A stretch of DNA of 23,627 nucleotides from Gammaproteobacteria bacterium (GCA_003561495.1 PWWM01000128.1:1-23627), one strand, 5' to 3'; shown: positions 14,255 to 23,514, counted from the stretch's first letter. Translations and numbers: made by a program. Notes: a model not told the origin generated them from the sequence alone.

Positions 14255-16408
14255 TTATCTTACGCGCCGAGCGCTATTGACGCTCTGGATGGATTGCATT
14301 TTCGCCAGCAGTCCGGAGAGCTGGTCGAAATCATCGACCTGTACGGTCAACTCGATTCTGACCTGGTCGGAATGGTCGGTGTGACGCGCATTCATGGCGG
14401 TGACATTGATGTGTTCGCTGGCCAGCAGGGTGCCGATATCGCGGATCAGCTCGCGCCGGTCCCAGGCATCGATCACGATGCGGGCCGGGTAACGTGATCC
14501 GGCCCGTGCGGCCCAGTGGACATCAATGATGCGCTCGGGATGCTGGTTGCCCAGGTGGATGAACTGTGGACAGTCCTGGCGGTGAATACTTATGCCCCGG
14601 TTGCGTGTGATGTAGCCGCCGATCAGGTCACCGGGCACGGGTTGGCAACAGCGCGCCATCTGGTGAAGCAGGTTGCCGACGCCCTCGATGCGAACATCAT
14701 CAGTGCTTTCCGGTTCGCTGCGCGGGCGCTGCAACGGCAGGGTGGTGGGTGGCTCGTGACGATCGGCATCCTTGCGCTCGATGGCGCCGGCGATCTGGCC
14801 GGGGCTGAGGTCGCCACTGCCCACGGCGACCAGCAAGTCGTCGACCCGTCTGAAATTGAAGTGATCCAGAACGCTTTCCAGGCGTGATACCTCGATGTCG
14901 AGTCGCCTGAATTCATTCTCGATGGTCTGGCGGCCGGCGGCCAGGTTGTCCTCGTAATCGAACTGCCGGAACCAGTGCCGAACCTTGGCGCGAGCTCGCG
15001 CGGTGCGGATATAGCCCAGTCGGGGACTCAGCCAGTCCCGTGATGGATGGGGCTCCTTGGCGGTCAGGATCTCCACCCGATCACCGTTTCTCAGTTCCGT
15101 GGTCAGTGGCACGATCCGACCATTGACTCGCGCGCCGCGGCAGCGGTGGCCGACTTCGGTGTGGACCAGGTAGGCGAAATCCAGCGGGGTGGCGCCGCGC
15201 GCCAGGTCCTTGACTTCCCCCTGGGGCGTGAGCACATAAACTCGTTCTTCACTGGTAACGTTCTGAAAGCTTTCCAGCAAACTTTCATCGTCATCGTCCT
15301 GCTCGATGCCCTCAAGCAGTTTTCGCATGACGCCGATACGCTTTTCCAGCCCGGCATCACGGGGTCCGCCTTCCTTGTATCGCCAATGGGCTGCCACGCC
15401 GAGTTCGGCGTGGCGATGCATCTCGTGGGTTCGGATCTGGACCTCGATGACCCGGCCGCCGGTCCCGGCCACGGCCGTATGCAGGGACTGGTAAAGGTTG
15501 GGCTTGGGATTGGTGATGTAGTCGTCGAACTCGCCCGGCACCGGCTGCCAGTGGGTATGCACCAGGCCCAGAACGCCGTAGCATTCGGCCACACTGTCAA
15601 CCAGGACCCGAACGGCGCGCACATCGAACAGTTCATGAAAGTCCAGGCCCTTGCGCTGCATCTTGCGCCAGATCGAGTAGATATGCTTGGCCCGGCCACT
15701 GATCGAAGCCTGGATATCGGCCTCGGCGATACGAGTGCGCAGATCATCGATGAATGACGAAATGAAGGCTTCCCGCTCGGCTTGGCGTTCGGCAACCAGG
15801 GCACGAATCTTTTCGTGGGTGCGTGGCTCCAGGTAGGCAAAGGCCCGATCTTCAAGCTCCCATTTCAATTGCCAGACCCCCAGCCGATTGGCCAGCGGGG
15901 CATGAATCAGGCGAGTCTCCCGGGCGATCGAGGTACGCGCCGATTCATCCATCTCGCCGGCCAGCTTGAGACGGGCCAGCTGCCAGGCCAGGGCCACCAG
16001 CACCACTCGGACATCGGCCACCAGCGCCAGCAGGAGCCGACGCAGGCCCTCGGCCCGGGTGCTGTCATCAGGCAGGTAAGTGCGACCGAAATGGGTCAGG
16101 CGCCGAAGCTGTTCGACCAGCTCAAGGACTTCCGGCGCCAGCCTGGAACGCAGCGAGTCCGGAATGGTGGAGTCATCGACCAGCCACGGCAATAGCAGGG
16201 CGGCGGTGACGGTTTCGGCGTCGGGAGACAGTCGCGCCAGTGCCTCCAGCGTGGACAACGTGGATTCAATGCGATTGGGGCTGGCTTCCTGGCGCCAGGT
16301 TTCGAGCTGGTTCAGCCACTCATCAATATCGAGCCGAATCGACTGGTTGGCCTTGTCCTGGTAGGCGCTCAGCCATTGTTTGAGTGCATCGATGGGTTGT
16401 TCGGCCAT
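14255..16408 (-). CDS. relA: GTP pyrophosphokinase RelA, (p)ppGpp synthetase
   Basis: A 717-residue long RelA/SpoT homologue that makes (p)ppGpp when uncharged tRNA stalls the ribosome. The N-terminal hydrolase region is degenerate: LLLPWLVDDST (about 71-81) replaces the His-Asp motif of active hydrolases. This points to RelA rather than SpoT. The synthetase domain has KHIYSIWRKM (241-250), FDVRAVRVLVD (261-271), the EFDD motif (293-296) and YQSLHTAV (306-313). A TGS domain (about 388-450) follows, then the cysteine and histidine segment MARCCQPVPGD. A C-terminal ACT domain begins near PARIVIDAWDRREL. One small oddity is Leu305 before YQSLH, where enterobacterial RelA has Gly. A hairpin at 16452-16479 separates it from the upstream secreted-protein gene, and no clear promoter is visible in the 80-bp gap. 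Two glycosyltransferase genes follow it directly. Confidence 0.95.
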   Translation of the reverse strand: MAEQPIDALKQWLSAYQDKANQSIRLDIDEWLNQLETWRQEASPNRIESTLSTLEALARLSPDAETVTAALLLPWLVDDSTIPDSLRSRLAPEVLELVEQLRRLTHFGRTYLPDDSTRAEGLRRLLLALVADVRVVLVALAWQLARLKLAGEMDESARTSIARETRLIHAPLANRLGVWQLKWELEDRAFAYLEPRTHEKIRALVAERQAEREAFISSFIDDLRTRIAEADIQASISGRAKHIYSIWRKMQRKGLDFHELFDVRAVRVLVDSVAECYGVLGLVHTHWQPVPGEFDDYITNPKPNLYQSLHTAVAGTGGRVIEVQIRTHEMHRHAELGVAAHWRYKEGGPRDAGLEKRIGVMRKLLEGIEQDDDDESLLESFQNVTSEERVYVLTPQGEVKDLARGATPLDFAYLVHTEVGHRCRGARVNGRIVPLTTELRNGDRVEILTAKEPHPSRDWLSPRLGYIRTARARAKVRHWFRQFDYEDNLAAGRQTIENEFRRLDIEVSRLESVLDHFNFRRVDDLLVAVGSGDLSPGQIAGAIERKDADRHEPPTTLPLQRPRSEPESTDDVRIEGVGNLLHQMARCCQPVPGDLIGGYITRNRGISIHRQDCPQFIHLGNQHPERIIDVHWAARAGSRYPARIVIDAWDRRELIRDIGTLLASEHINVTAMNARHTDHSDQVRIELTVQVDDFDQLSGLLAKMQSIQSVNSARRVR

Positions 16409-16451
16409 GGTTGCGCCCGGGTCCCCGTGGGCGAGGGATCATGTCCATTCA

Positions 16452-16479
16452 GGGCCGGCCCGGAAAATCGGGCCGGCCC
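16452..16479 (-). terminator. GC-rich hairpin between the secreted-protein gene and relA
   Basis: GGGCCGGCCCG (16452-16462) and CGGGCCGGCCC (16469-16479) form a perfect 11-bp stem with a 6-nt loop. It begins 9 bp after the secreted-protein stop codon, the usual place for a terminator. There is no T-run after it on the minus strand. It may therefore pause polymerase or stabilise the mRNA end rather than terminate strongly. Confidence 0.6.
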
Positions 16480-16488
16480 CAAGAGTCG

Positions 16489-19400
16489 TCAGTCGATCAA
16501 TTCATCAAGAAATGAATCGCGGAAGAGCTGGTCGCCGATGACCTCGATCGCCTGGGTATGCTCTTCGATCAGGATGAGATTGCCGTTATCGACAGCGACC
16601 AGCCAGAAGGTCAGTTGCCAGCTGCCGACTTCGGCATCCGCCTGAAGGCTGACCGGTTGACTGAAGATCTCGTCGATTGTGGTGAACAGGTTCAGGGTGC
16701 CGATGGCATCAATCAGGTCAGCGCAGCTTGGTGCCTGCAGCAGCGAATCACAGCCGAGTTCGCCGGCGGTCGGCTCTGCCAGGCCGGGACCATCGATCTG
16801 CCAGATGACTGCCAGTCCTTCCAATCCGTTGGGATCCACCGCGGTCAATTCGATATCCAGATCGAAGCTTTGTCCCTGAACCAGCATCATGATCTCACTA
16901 CCGGCAGGCTGGCCGTTGGAGAGGACCTGCAGTGAGCCATCGGCCGGATTTTCATCGACATTGATATCCAGGGTCAGGGTGTCGATGATGATGACGCTGT
17001 CCTGCGGATCCGCGCCTTGTGGGTCGAAGCTGACCAGGTAGAAGTTGAGCGTCCAGTCGCCCAGTTCGGCATCCTGCCTGACCTGGATCAGCAGGTCCTC
17101 GATCAGATCGATATCGGCCGAGAAGGGATTGTCAAAGCTGATTTCGGTGAGAAGCTCGGCGCAATTGTCGGCTTCAAGCAGTGCCTCGCAGACAACCATG
17201 CCATCCTGGTTTGAGGAGTCGCTTGGACTCAAGCCATCAAAAACCACCGCCAGTTGCCGGTCGGACTGGACGCTGGCATCGAGTGCCGAAAGGCTGAACT
17301 CGACCAATTCACCCTGACGCAAGTCTTGAACGATGGACGGATCCAGGGTGTCCCCGTTGCGGGCTGCGGTCAGGAAGCCGGTGGCGGCGTCGGCAACGCT
17401 GCTGACGGTCAATTCCACAGTCAGTGTATCGACCGGCAAGTATTGCTCCTCGCCCGGCGTGTCGTCGGTAATCAGGACAAGCTCAAAGTTCAGATTCCAG
17501 ACACCGGGTTCGGCATCGGCGCGAACGGTGATGTCATCATCGAACAGCGTCAAATCCGCATCAAAGCCGGCGCCGAAACCGAGGTTGTCCAGCAAGTTCG
17601 AACAATTGGATTCCAGCAGCAACTCGATGCAGAACTCTTCGATGGGTCGGGGCGTCGAGTCCACCGGGCTCTCTCCATGAACCAGTACGGCCATCTCGAA
17701 CGATGGATCCACGATGACGTTGCTTGCGGCGATGCTCAGCAGGTAGTCGGAGGCCTGGTCGATGCTTTGCCCGTCTGCGGGAGTTGAATTCAGATCAATA
17801 CTTAAATCGCCTTCGGGAGCCATCATTAGATCAAAATCGTTGCTGGAACCGATTAGGATCGGGTCGGTCAGTCGGAAAGCTTGCAAGGAAAAATTCTGAC
17901 CGGACAGCGATCCAGTAATTTCGAAATCATTGAATTGGGCAATTCCGTCTGTTGCACCGCTGCTCTGAAGGTTGCCAACCAGGTCGTTGTTTTGATCTAC
18001 AAGGCTGACATTGACTGAATTCGCGAAATTAACATCTACATTGCCGAATTGATCAACGGCACGCACTTCAAATGGCAGCAGCGTGGAAGGCGACAGCGAT
18101 GGGTTGGGTATGTCGCTGGAGAACTCGAAGGCGGTCGCTTCATCGGCCTGGAAGTCGAGTGTCACCGAGTCACTGGCGGGATCGTTGGTGATTTCATCCA
18201 GCAGGGCAGGCGCGGTAAACAGGATCTCGAAATCTTCGGCTTTCTCGGACTGCACCCAGAAGCTGGCAATGCCGTTTGTGTCCGTCAGTATTGAGGCGGG
18301 GAAGTTGATATCTTCAGCCTGTCCCGAATTTGCGACCGCGGCCTGAATCTCGATACCGGCCTCCTGCAGGGGCTGGCCACTGTTATCCTGGATCTGTACG
18401 TGCACCACGGTGGAGATGATGCCGTCGGCCGATACGGTGGGATCGAGATTCTCGGCGCTGGCCTCGATCTGGCCGGTGCTGACGATCTGCAAGGTTTCAG
18501 TGGCGGCGGCATGGCTGCCCGGATTATCCAGATCGACCGCTACGAAGTGAATCGGCAGGGATTGCCCGAAGGCATCGACCAGATCAGCGCCACCGGACAG
18601 GCGCACTTCGCGTTCGACCAGGAACGTGATGCTGGCGCCTGCCGGCAGGAACAGTTCTTCACCGCGAATGAAGGGTTCCTGCACGTCGTTGCCGGCGATT
18701 TCGAATACTTGCGGGATGGCATCCGCGCAGTCCGCACCCGGTCCGGGATTGCAGGTGATTTCATCGTGGCGCAGTCCGACCGGGAAGTTGCCACTGGAAG
18801 ATCGCAAGGTGTACAGCTCCTGCACGGCCAGTCGCTCGATGGGGCTGGAGCCACTGTTATGAACGACAATCTCGTAGACCACATCATCATTGATGCTGAC
18901 ATTGGGCCAGTTGGCCGGGGCTTGCGGCGTGACGGTGACGGACAGGTCGCCTTGCGCCATGCTGTTGCCGAAATACCCCATGCCGGTACCGGCATCGTAG
19001 AAGCAGGCGGTATCGCTGTCGCCATCGAGCGCCAGGGTATCCAGATCGAAAATGTACTGGAAGTCCGCGGTCAATCCGAGCCGAACGACTTCACCCAGTT
19101 TCTGGCCATCGACTTCGGTGGCGTTGTTATCGAACACATCGAGCACAACCGCAGAATCTTGCCAATCTTCGCGCAAGTCAAAGCAGGCAATAGGGCCCTG
19201 AACATTGAATGCAATTATGCCGGATTCCAGATCGTAGTCGACCAGTTCGCCGGCCGGATTACCAAGGACCGGAAAGCCCGCTGAACTGATCCCGTCGGTA
19301 GGGGCGATCACCATCAGCTCCAATACGCTATCGGCCGGATCGCCCATGGCGACGGCCTGCATGAGTTCGGGAGGATCTTCGGCCGCCTGGGCCGTGATGA

Positions 19401-19494
19401 TCATGCTGGAACTGAACAAGAAGGCCAACAGCAACCTGGGGAAGAGGGGAGACTTGCGCACTGAAGCAGAACCTGGATGAGAATACCAACGCAT
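16489..19494 (-). CDS. Large secreted Ig-like repeat protein
   Basis: A 1001-residue acidic protein of unknown function. A signal peptide with likely cleavage at AQA-AED (after residue 37) sends it out of the cytoplasm. Residues 38-330 include a DUF11-like beta stretch (about 185-300). Residues 337-447 look like an invasin-type Ig domain (Big_1), with VHVQIQDNSGQPLQEAGIEI and DTNGIASFWV. Residues 450-560 form another Ig-like domain (VRAVDQFGN). Three repeats of about 147 residues follow (about 568-985), each with a C-x8-C pair and a DAExGxWxLxFxLV motif. The C-terminus LFRDSFLDELID resembles short terminal motifs on secreted proteins of Xanthomonadales-like bacteria. I chose the ATG at 19494 because AAGGA lies 8 bases upstream; a GTG at 19461 would also leave a good signal peptide. 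A role in adhesion or at the cell surface is inference. Confidence 0.85.
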   Translation of the reverse strand: MRWYSHPGSASVRKSPLFPRLLLAFLFSSSMIITAQAAEDPPELMQAVAMGDPADSVLELMVIAPTDGISSAGFPVLGNPAGELVDYDLESGIIAFNVQGPIACFDLREDWQDSAVVLDVFDNNATEVDGQKLGEVVRLGLTADFQYIFDLDTLALDGDSDTACFYDAGTGMGYFGNSMAQGDLSVTVTPQAPANWPNVSINDDVVYEIVVHNSGSSPIERLAVQELYTLRSSSGNFPVGLRHDEITCNPGPGADCADAIPQVFEIAGNDVQEPFIRGEELFLPAGASITFLVEREVRLSGGADLVDAFGQSLPIHFVAVDLDNPGSHAAATETLQIVSTGQIEASAENLDPTVSADGIISTVVHVQIQDNSGQPLQEAGIEIQAAVANSGQAEDINFPASILTDTNGIASFWVQSEKAEDFEILFTAPALLDEITNDPASDSVTLDFQADEATAFEFSSDIPNPSLSPSTLLPFEVRAVDQFGNVDVNFANSVNVSLVDQNNDLVGNLQSSGATDGIAQFNDFEITGSLSGQNFSLQAFRLTDPILIGSSNDFDLMMAPEGDLSIDLNSTPADGQSIDQASDYLLSIAASNVIVDPSFEMAVLVHGESPVDSTPRPIEEFCIELLLESNCSNLLDNLGFGAGFDADLTLFDDDITVRADAEPGVWNLNFELVLITDDTPGEEQYLPVDTLTVELTVSSVADAATGFLTAARNGDTLDPSIVQDLRQGELVEFSLSALDASVQSDRQLAVVFDGLSPSDSSNQDGMVVCEALLEADNCAELLTEISFDNPFSADIDLIEDLLIQVRQDAELGDWTLNFYLVSFDPQGADPQDSVIIIDTLTLDINVDENPADGSLQVLSNGQPAGSEIMMLVQGQSFDLDIELTAVDPNGLEGLAVIWQIDGPGLAEPTAGELGCDSLLQAPSCADLIDAIGTLNLFTTIDEIFSQPVSLQADAEVGSWQLTFWLVAVDNGNLILIEEHTQAIEVIGDQLFRDSFLDELID

Positions 19495-19502
19495 ATTATA
19501 AG

Positions 19503-19507
19503 TCCTT
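19503..19507 (-). promoter_or_regulatory. Ribosome-binding site AAGGA for the secreted-protein gene
   Basis: AAGGA on the minus strand lies 8 bases before the ATG at 19494 and decides that start. The intervening bases contain TATAAT, which could instead be read as a -10 box. Confidence 0.55.
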
Positions 19508-19579
19508 GATGGGTTCCGGTCACCGTTTAATTTTCATGAAATTGCGGTAAAAACCGGCATTTGCATCACGTTTTCACGG

Positions 19580-22500
19580 TCATTTGTACGCTTCTGGCGA
19601 CGGACTCGGCCGTGTTCGGTTCACGGCCGTCCACGCTTGGTCAAGGCGTTCTGCAGAGACCTTTTCGGCGGTTCCGAGTTGCTGGGCGAAGGTCTGAACA
19701 CGGAATTCCTCGACCAGCCAGCGGTAGCGGTCAAGTTCCGGGGTGTACCAGCCCTCGCTCTCCAGGAACTGCAGGTAATGCCGCCACCAGGGTTCGATCT
19801 GATTGGCTCTTTGACTGTCGCGTACCGGGTCGAGTTCCAAGGCATTGAGACGCAGTTTGATGGCTTTCAGGTAGCGCGGATAATGTTCCAGTCGATCAGC
19901 CTGGATGTCGCCGACGAAGCCGGCATACATCAGATCATCAAGCTGCGATCGAATGTCGGCCACGGCGGTCGGAACAGCCTGATCCAGGCTGTCGAGCTGG
20001 CGCATGATCTCGTGCCAGGCTTGCAGGCAATCATCGAGAATTTCGGCCAGTTGCTGGTAGCGTTCGATCAGGTTGCGGCGCGCCTGGCTGGACAGAGTTT
20101 CCAGCGCATTTCTGTCGCGAACCTGCCAGGCGCCGTCAGCCTGTTCGCGCAGGCAAAGCTCGCGCAGGGCTTCGGCAAGGCCGGCGATGTCTTCGATTCG
20201 CGTCCAGGCCAGTTGTGCGGCCCGGGACAAGCCGATATTGCGAGCCAGGTACTTGAGCTTGTCTTGCAGCAACTCGCGCAAAAGCGTGACGATGCCTTCG
20301 CGATGGGCGATGATCGCTTCGTTTTCGCTGTCAAACAGGCGAACTCCGACCTGTCGGCCCTGCCCGATCAGGGCCGGCCAGGCGCGATGGCCGCCGCGTG
20401 TGGTGACCGACTCGGGCAATTCGGGTATCTGTGCGGGGCCGAGTCCGTCCTGTTGCCAGCGCTCGGCCTGGCGCTCCATGAATTCGCGCCGTGCACGGTC
20501 GGCAAATCGTTCCCTGAGCTCTGCCAGGTTTCGGCTTTTACCGATCAGCCGCCCCTGATCATCATAAAGACGGATCAGGAAACTCAGGTGCGGGTCCAGC
20601 TTTTCGGTCTTGAAGTCCTCAACCCCGATGCCAACACCGGACATGCGCTGCAGCTGCTCGGCCAACTGCTCGAGCAGGCCGCCCGAGGGTTGGCCAAGGG
20701 ACTCGAGTGCGGCGCGAGCATATTCGGCCACCGGAATCAGCATGCGGCGTTTCGACTTGGGCAGACTGGCGATCAGGGCGGCAATCTTTTCTTCGCGCAG
20801 GCCGGGCACCAGCCATTGCAGTTGTTCTTCATCGAGCCGGTTGAGCAGGTGCAGCGGGCAATGCACGGTGACACCGTCGTCTTCGTGGCCGGGCTCGAAA
20901 CGATAGTCCAGCCTGAAGGCCTCGTTGCCGATTTTCAGTTTTTCCGGGTAAGCTTCCTCGCCGGCCAGCGGCGCTTCCTCGCGCAACAGGGTGGCGCGGT
21001 CGTAGAGGAGCCGGTCCTTTTTGTCACTTGAGAGCTTCCGGTACCAGCGGCCGAAGGCCTTGGTCGTGAAAATGTTGTCCGGCAGGGTTTCATCAAAAAA
21101 CGCCTCGAGTTCCTGCTCTCCGGCAAGGACATCGCGGCGGCGGCGCTTGTGTTCATGGGCGGCCAGTTCATCGCGAAGCTGCCGGTTTTTCTTCAGGAAA
21201 TCCGAATTCAGATGAATCTCGCCGCGAACCAGGGCATGGCGGATGAACAGCTCGCGGGCGGTTTTCGGGTCATGCGGTCCGTAATGAACCCGGCGTTTGT
21301 CAACCAGGATCAAGCCGTGCAGGCTGATCTGCTCATAGCCCATGACCCGCCCGCTGCGCCGGTCCCAGTGCGGATCAAACACCCGTCGCCGGACCAGGTG
21401 AGCGGCTTGTTCTTCCAGCCAGGCCGGCTTGATGGCGGTGACGGTGCGCGCATAAGTGCGGGCGGTTTCGACCAGTTCGGCGGCCATGACCCAGCCGGGT
21501 CGTCGCCGCGCCAGGGCCGAGCCCGGAAAGATGCGGAACTTGTGGCCGCGTACGCCGCGGTATTCGCCATCTTCGATATGCTGACCGACCATCCCCAGCA
21601 GCCCGGACAGCAGGGCCCGAAGAATGGCTTCGTCGCCGGCTTTGCCGATGCGACCGGTCTTCCAGCCCTCGTCTCGGGCAATGCGCTGCAATTGCCCATG
21701 GAGCTGACCCCATTCGTGCAGGCGTTGCGGACTCAGGAAATGACGTCGCGCCAGTTTGTCGGCCTGGTTGCGGTTGTTTTCGCTGCGCACCTTTTGCCAC
21801 CACTGCCAGAGTTTGATCAGGGTCAGGAAGTCGGATTCCGGAACCGTGAATTGTTCATGAGCCTGGTCGGCCGCCTGCTGCTGGTCCAGTGGGCGTTCGC
21901 GCACATCGGCACAGCCCAAAGCGGCAACCAGCACCAGAGTTTCGGCCATTGACCCGCGATGGTCGGCCTCGATCAGCATGCGGCCATGACCGGCATCGAC
22001 CGGCAGACGGGCCAGCTGCCGGCCCATGCGGGTCAGGCGACGCCGATCATCGACCCCACCGAGCTCGAACAGGCTCTGCCAGGCCTCGCCCAGCAGCTTG
22101 CGCGGCGGGGCGTCGACGAACGGGAACGCCTCGGGCTCGCCGAGCCCTAAGGCAAGCATTTCCAGCACCACCCCGACCAGTCCGGAACGCTGGATCTCCG
22201 GCTCGGTATGTTCGGGACGCAGTTCGAAGTCGGATTCGTCGAACAGTCGGATGCAGGTGCCCGGACCGATCCGACCGCAGCGACCGGCGCGCTGCTGACA
22301 GGACGCCTGCGACACCGCTTCGATCGGCAAGCGCAGCACCCGCGAATGGGCGGCATAGCGCGAAATCCGGGCCAGCCCGGAGTCAATCACGAAGCGGATG
22401 CCCGGCACCGTCAGCGAGGTTTCGGCCACGTTGGTCGCCAGCACGATGCGCCGTTCGCTACCGGGTTTGAAGATACGGTCCTGTGCGGCGGTGGGCAGGC

Positions 22501-23446
22501 GGGCATACAGCGGCAACACCTCGGTATGTGCCAGGCCGGCGCGCTTGAGGGTTCGCGATACCTGGAATATCTCGCGCTCGCCGGGCAGAAACACCAGGAT
22601 GTCTCCGCGCGGGTCGATACGACTGACGGTATTGACGGCCCGACGGACCTGGGCTGGCAAGGGCTCGTCATCGGACGGGGTCTGGTACTGAATATCGACC
22701 GGCCAGCCGCGTCCCTCGACCTGGATCACCGGCGCATCGTTGAAGTGACCTGACAGCTTCTCGGTATCGATGGTGGCCGAGGTGATGATGACCTTCAGGT
22801 CCGGCCGTTTCTCGACCAGGCGCTTGAGGTAGCCGAGCAGAAAGTCGATATTGAGACTGCGCTCGTGGGCCTCATCGATGATCAGAGTGTCGTAGGCATC
22901 GAGTGATCGGTCATGATGGATCTCGGCCAGCAGGATGCCGTCGGTCATGAACTTGACCAGACTGTCCGGCGAAGTCCGATCACTGAAGCGCACCTGGAAT
23001 CCGACCATCCGGCCCAATTCCGTGCCCAGCTCCTCGGCCACCCGACGGGCCACCGAACGGGCGGCGATCCGGCGCGGTTGGGTACAGCCGATCAACCCGC
23101 GTCGCCCACGACCGGCGGCCAGGCACAGCTTCGGCAACTGGGTGGACTTGCCCGAACCGGTCTCCCCGGCGATCACGATGACCGAATGTTTTTCAATGGC
23201 CTCGACAATCGACTCGGCATGATCATCAATCGGCAACCCGGCGTTGAATTCGACCCTGGGTGCACCCGCATTGCGTTGCGCCAGGGTCTGGCGAGAACGC
23301 TCCAGCCTGGCCTTGAACTCCGACATCAGGCGCTCCCGCTTCTCGGCAGACCCGCGGAACCGGTTCAACTGCGCCCGCCGCCGCTTCAGCCAGGCGACAT
23401 CACGCTGCATGAGCTCCGATGGGTTGATGTCGGGGAGTTGGTGCAT
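19580..23446 (-). CDS. hrpA: ATP-dependent RNA helicase HrpA (DEAH box)
   Basis: A 1288-residue DEAH-box helicase, close to the roughly 1300 residues of E. coli HrpA. Walker A is GETGSGKS (94-101), the box is DEAH (191-194), motif III is SAT (223-225) and motif VI is QRAGRCGRIGP (about 384-394). The long C-terminal half, rich in charged helices, is the typical HrpA extension that separates it from shorter relatives. In E. coli, HrpA acts on translating or collided ribosomes and in mRNA processing; that role is transferred from the family. The ATG at 23446 has no visible ribosome-binding site. Met13 (23410) has GGAG only 3 bases upstream, so the start is uncertain by 12 codons. The heptamer repeat tract begins 9 bp before the ATG, so any promoter must lie in or beyond the repeats. 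Confidence 0.95.
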   Translation of the reverse strand: MHQLPDINPSELMQRDVAWLKRRRAQLNRFRGSAEKRERLMSEFKARLERSRQTLAQRNAGAPRVEFNAGLPIDDHAESIVEAIEKHSVIVIAGETGSGKSTQLPKLCLAAGRGRRGLIGCTQPRRIAARSVARRVAEELGTELGRMVGFQVRFSDRTSPDSLVKFMTDGILLAEIHHDRSLDAYDTLIIDEAHERSLNIDFLLGYLKRLVEKRPDLKVIITSATIDTEKLSGHFNDAPVIQVEGRGWPVDIQYQTPSDDEPLPAQVRRAVNTVSRIDPRGDILVFLPGEREIFQVSRTLKRAGLAHTEVLPLYARLPTAAQDRIFKPGSERRIVLATNVAETSLTVPGIRFVIDSGLARISRYAAHSRVLRLPIEAVSQASCQQRAGRCGRIGPGTCIRLFDESDFELRPEHTEPEIQRSGLVGVVLEMLALGLGEPEAFPFVDAPPRKLLGEAWQSLFELGGVDDRRRLTRMGRQLARLPVDAGHGRMLIEADHRGSMAETLVLVAALGCADVRERPLDQQQAADQAHEQFTVPESDFLTLIKLWQWWQKVRSENNRNQADKLARRHFLSPQRLHEWGQLHGQLQRIARDEGWKTGRIGKAGDEAILRALLSGLLGMVGQHIEDGEYRGVRGHKFRIFPGSALARRRPGWVMAAELVETARTYARTVTAIKPAWLEEQAAHLVRRRVFDPHWDRRSGRVMGYEQISLHGLILVDKRRVHYGPHDPKTARELFIRHALVRGEIHLNSDFLKKNRQLRDELAAHEHKRRRRDVLAGEQELEAFFDETLPDNIFTTKAFGRWYRKLSSDKKDRLLYDRATLLREEAPLAGEEAYPEKLKIGNEAFRLDYRFEPGHEDDGVTVHCPLHLLNRLDEEQLQWLVPGLREEKIAALIASLPKSKRRMLIPVAEYARAALESLGQPSGGLLEQLAEQLQRMSGVGIGVEDFKTEKLDPHLSFLIRLYDDQGRLIGKSRNLAELRERFADRARREFMERQAERWQQDGLGPAQIPELPESVTTRGGHRAWPALIGQGRQVGVRLFDSENEAIIAHREGIVTLLRELLQDKLKYLARNIGLSRAAQLAWTRIEDIAGLAEALRELCLREQADGAWQVRDRNALETLSSQARRNLIERYQQLAEILDDCLQAWHEIMRQLDSLDQAVPTAVADIRSQLDDLMYAGFVGDIQADRLEHYPRYLKAIKLRLNALELDPVRDSQRANQIEPWWRHYLQFLESEGWYTPELDRYRWLVEEFRVQTFAQQLGTAEKVSAERLDQAWTAVNRTRPSPSPEAYK

Positions 23447-23454
23447 GGGGTGGT

Positions 23455-23496
23455 GACGGGAGACGGGAGACGGAAGACGGAAGACGGAAGACGGGA
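23455..23496. repeat. GACGGRA heptamer array
   Basis: Six consecutive 7-bp units: two GACGGGA, three GACGGAA and one GACGGGA. They begin 9 bp upstream of the hrpA ATG. The permuted unit AAGACGG is the reverse complement of the CCGTCTT unit at 206-212 in the left tract. Confidence 0.93.
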
Positions 23497-23500
23497 AAGG

Positions 23501-23506
23501 ATTGTA
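23501..23506 (-). promoter_or_regulatory. Possible -10 box for hrpA between repeat arrays
   Basis: TACAAT on the minus strand matches five of six bases of TATAAT. It lies in the only non-repetitive island (23497-23509) between the two arrays. With 17-bp spacing the -35 position falls inside the GGGCGAAA array and reads TTCGCC, a weak match. The transcript would then carry the GACGGRA array, in complement, as its leader. Confidence 0.25.
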
Positions 23507-23514
23507 AGGGGTCA

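Noticed and set aside
14255..16408. SpoT, with hydrolase activity
   Set aside because: The His-Asp hydrolase motif is replaced by LLLPWLVDDST, while the synthetase EFDD motif is intact, as in RelA.
19637..21031. Plus-strand frame of 464 codons
   Set aside because: It lies entirely antisense to the well-supported hrpA and shows no recognisable domain.
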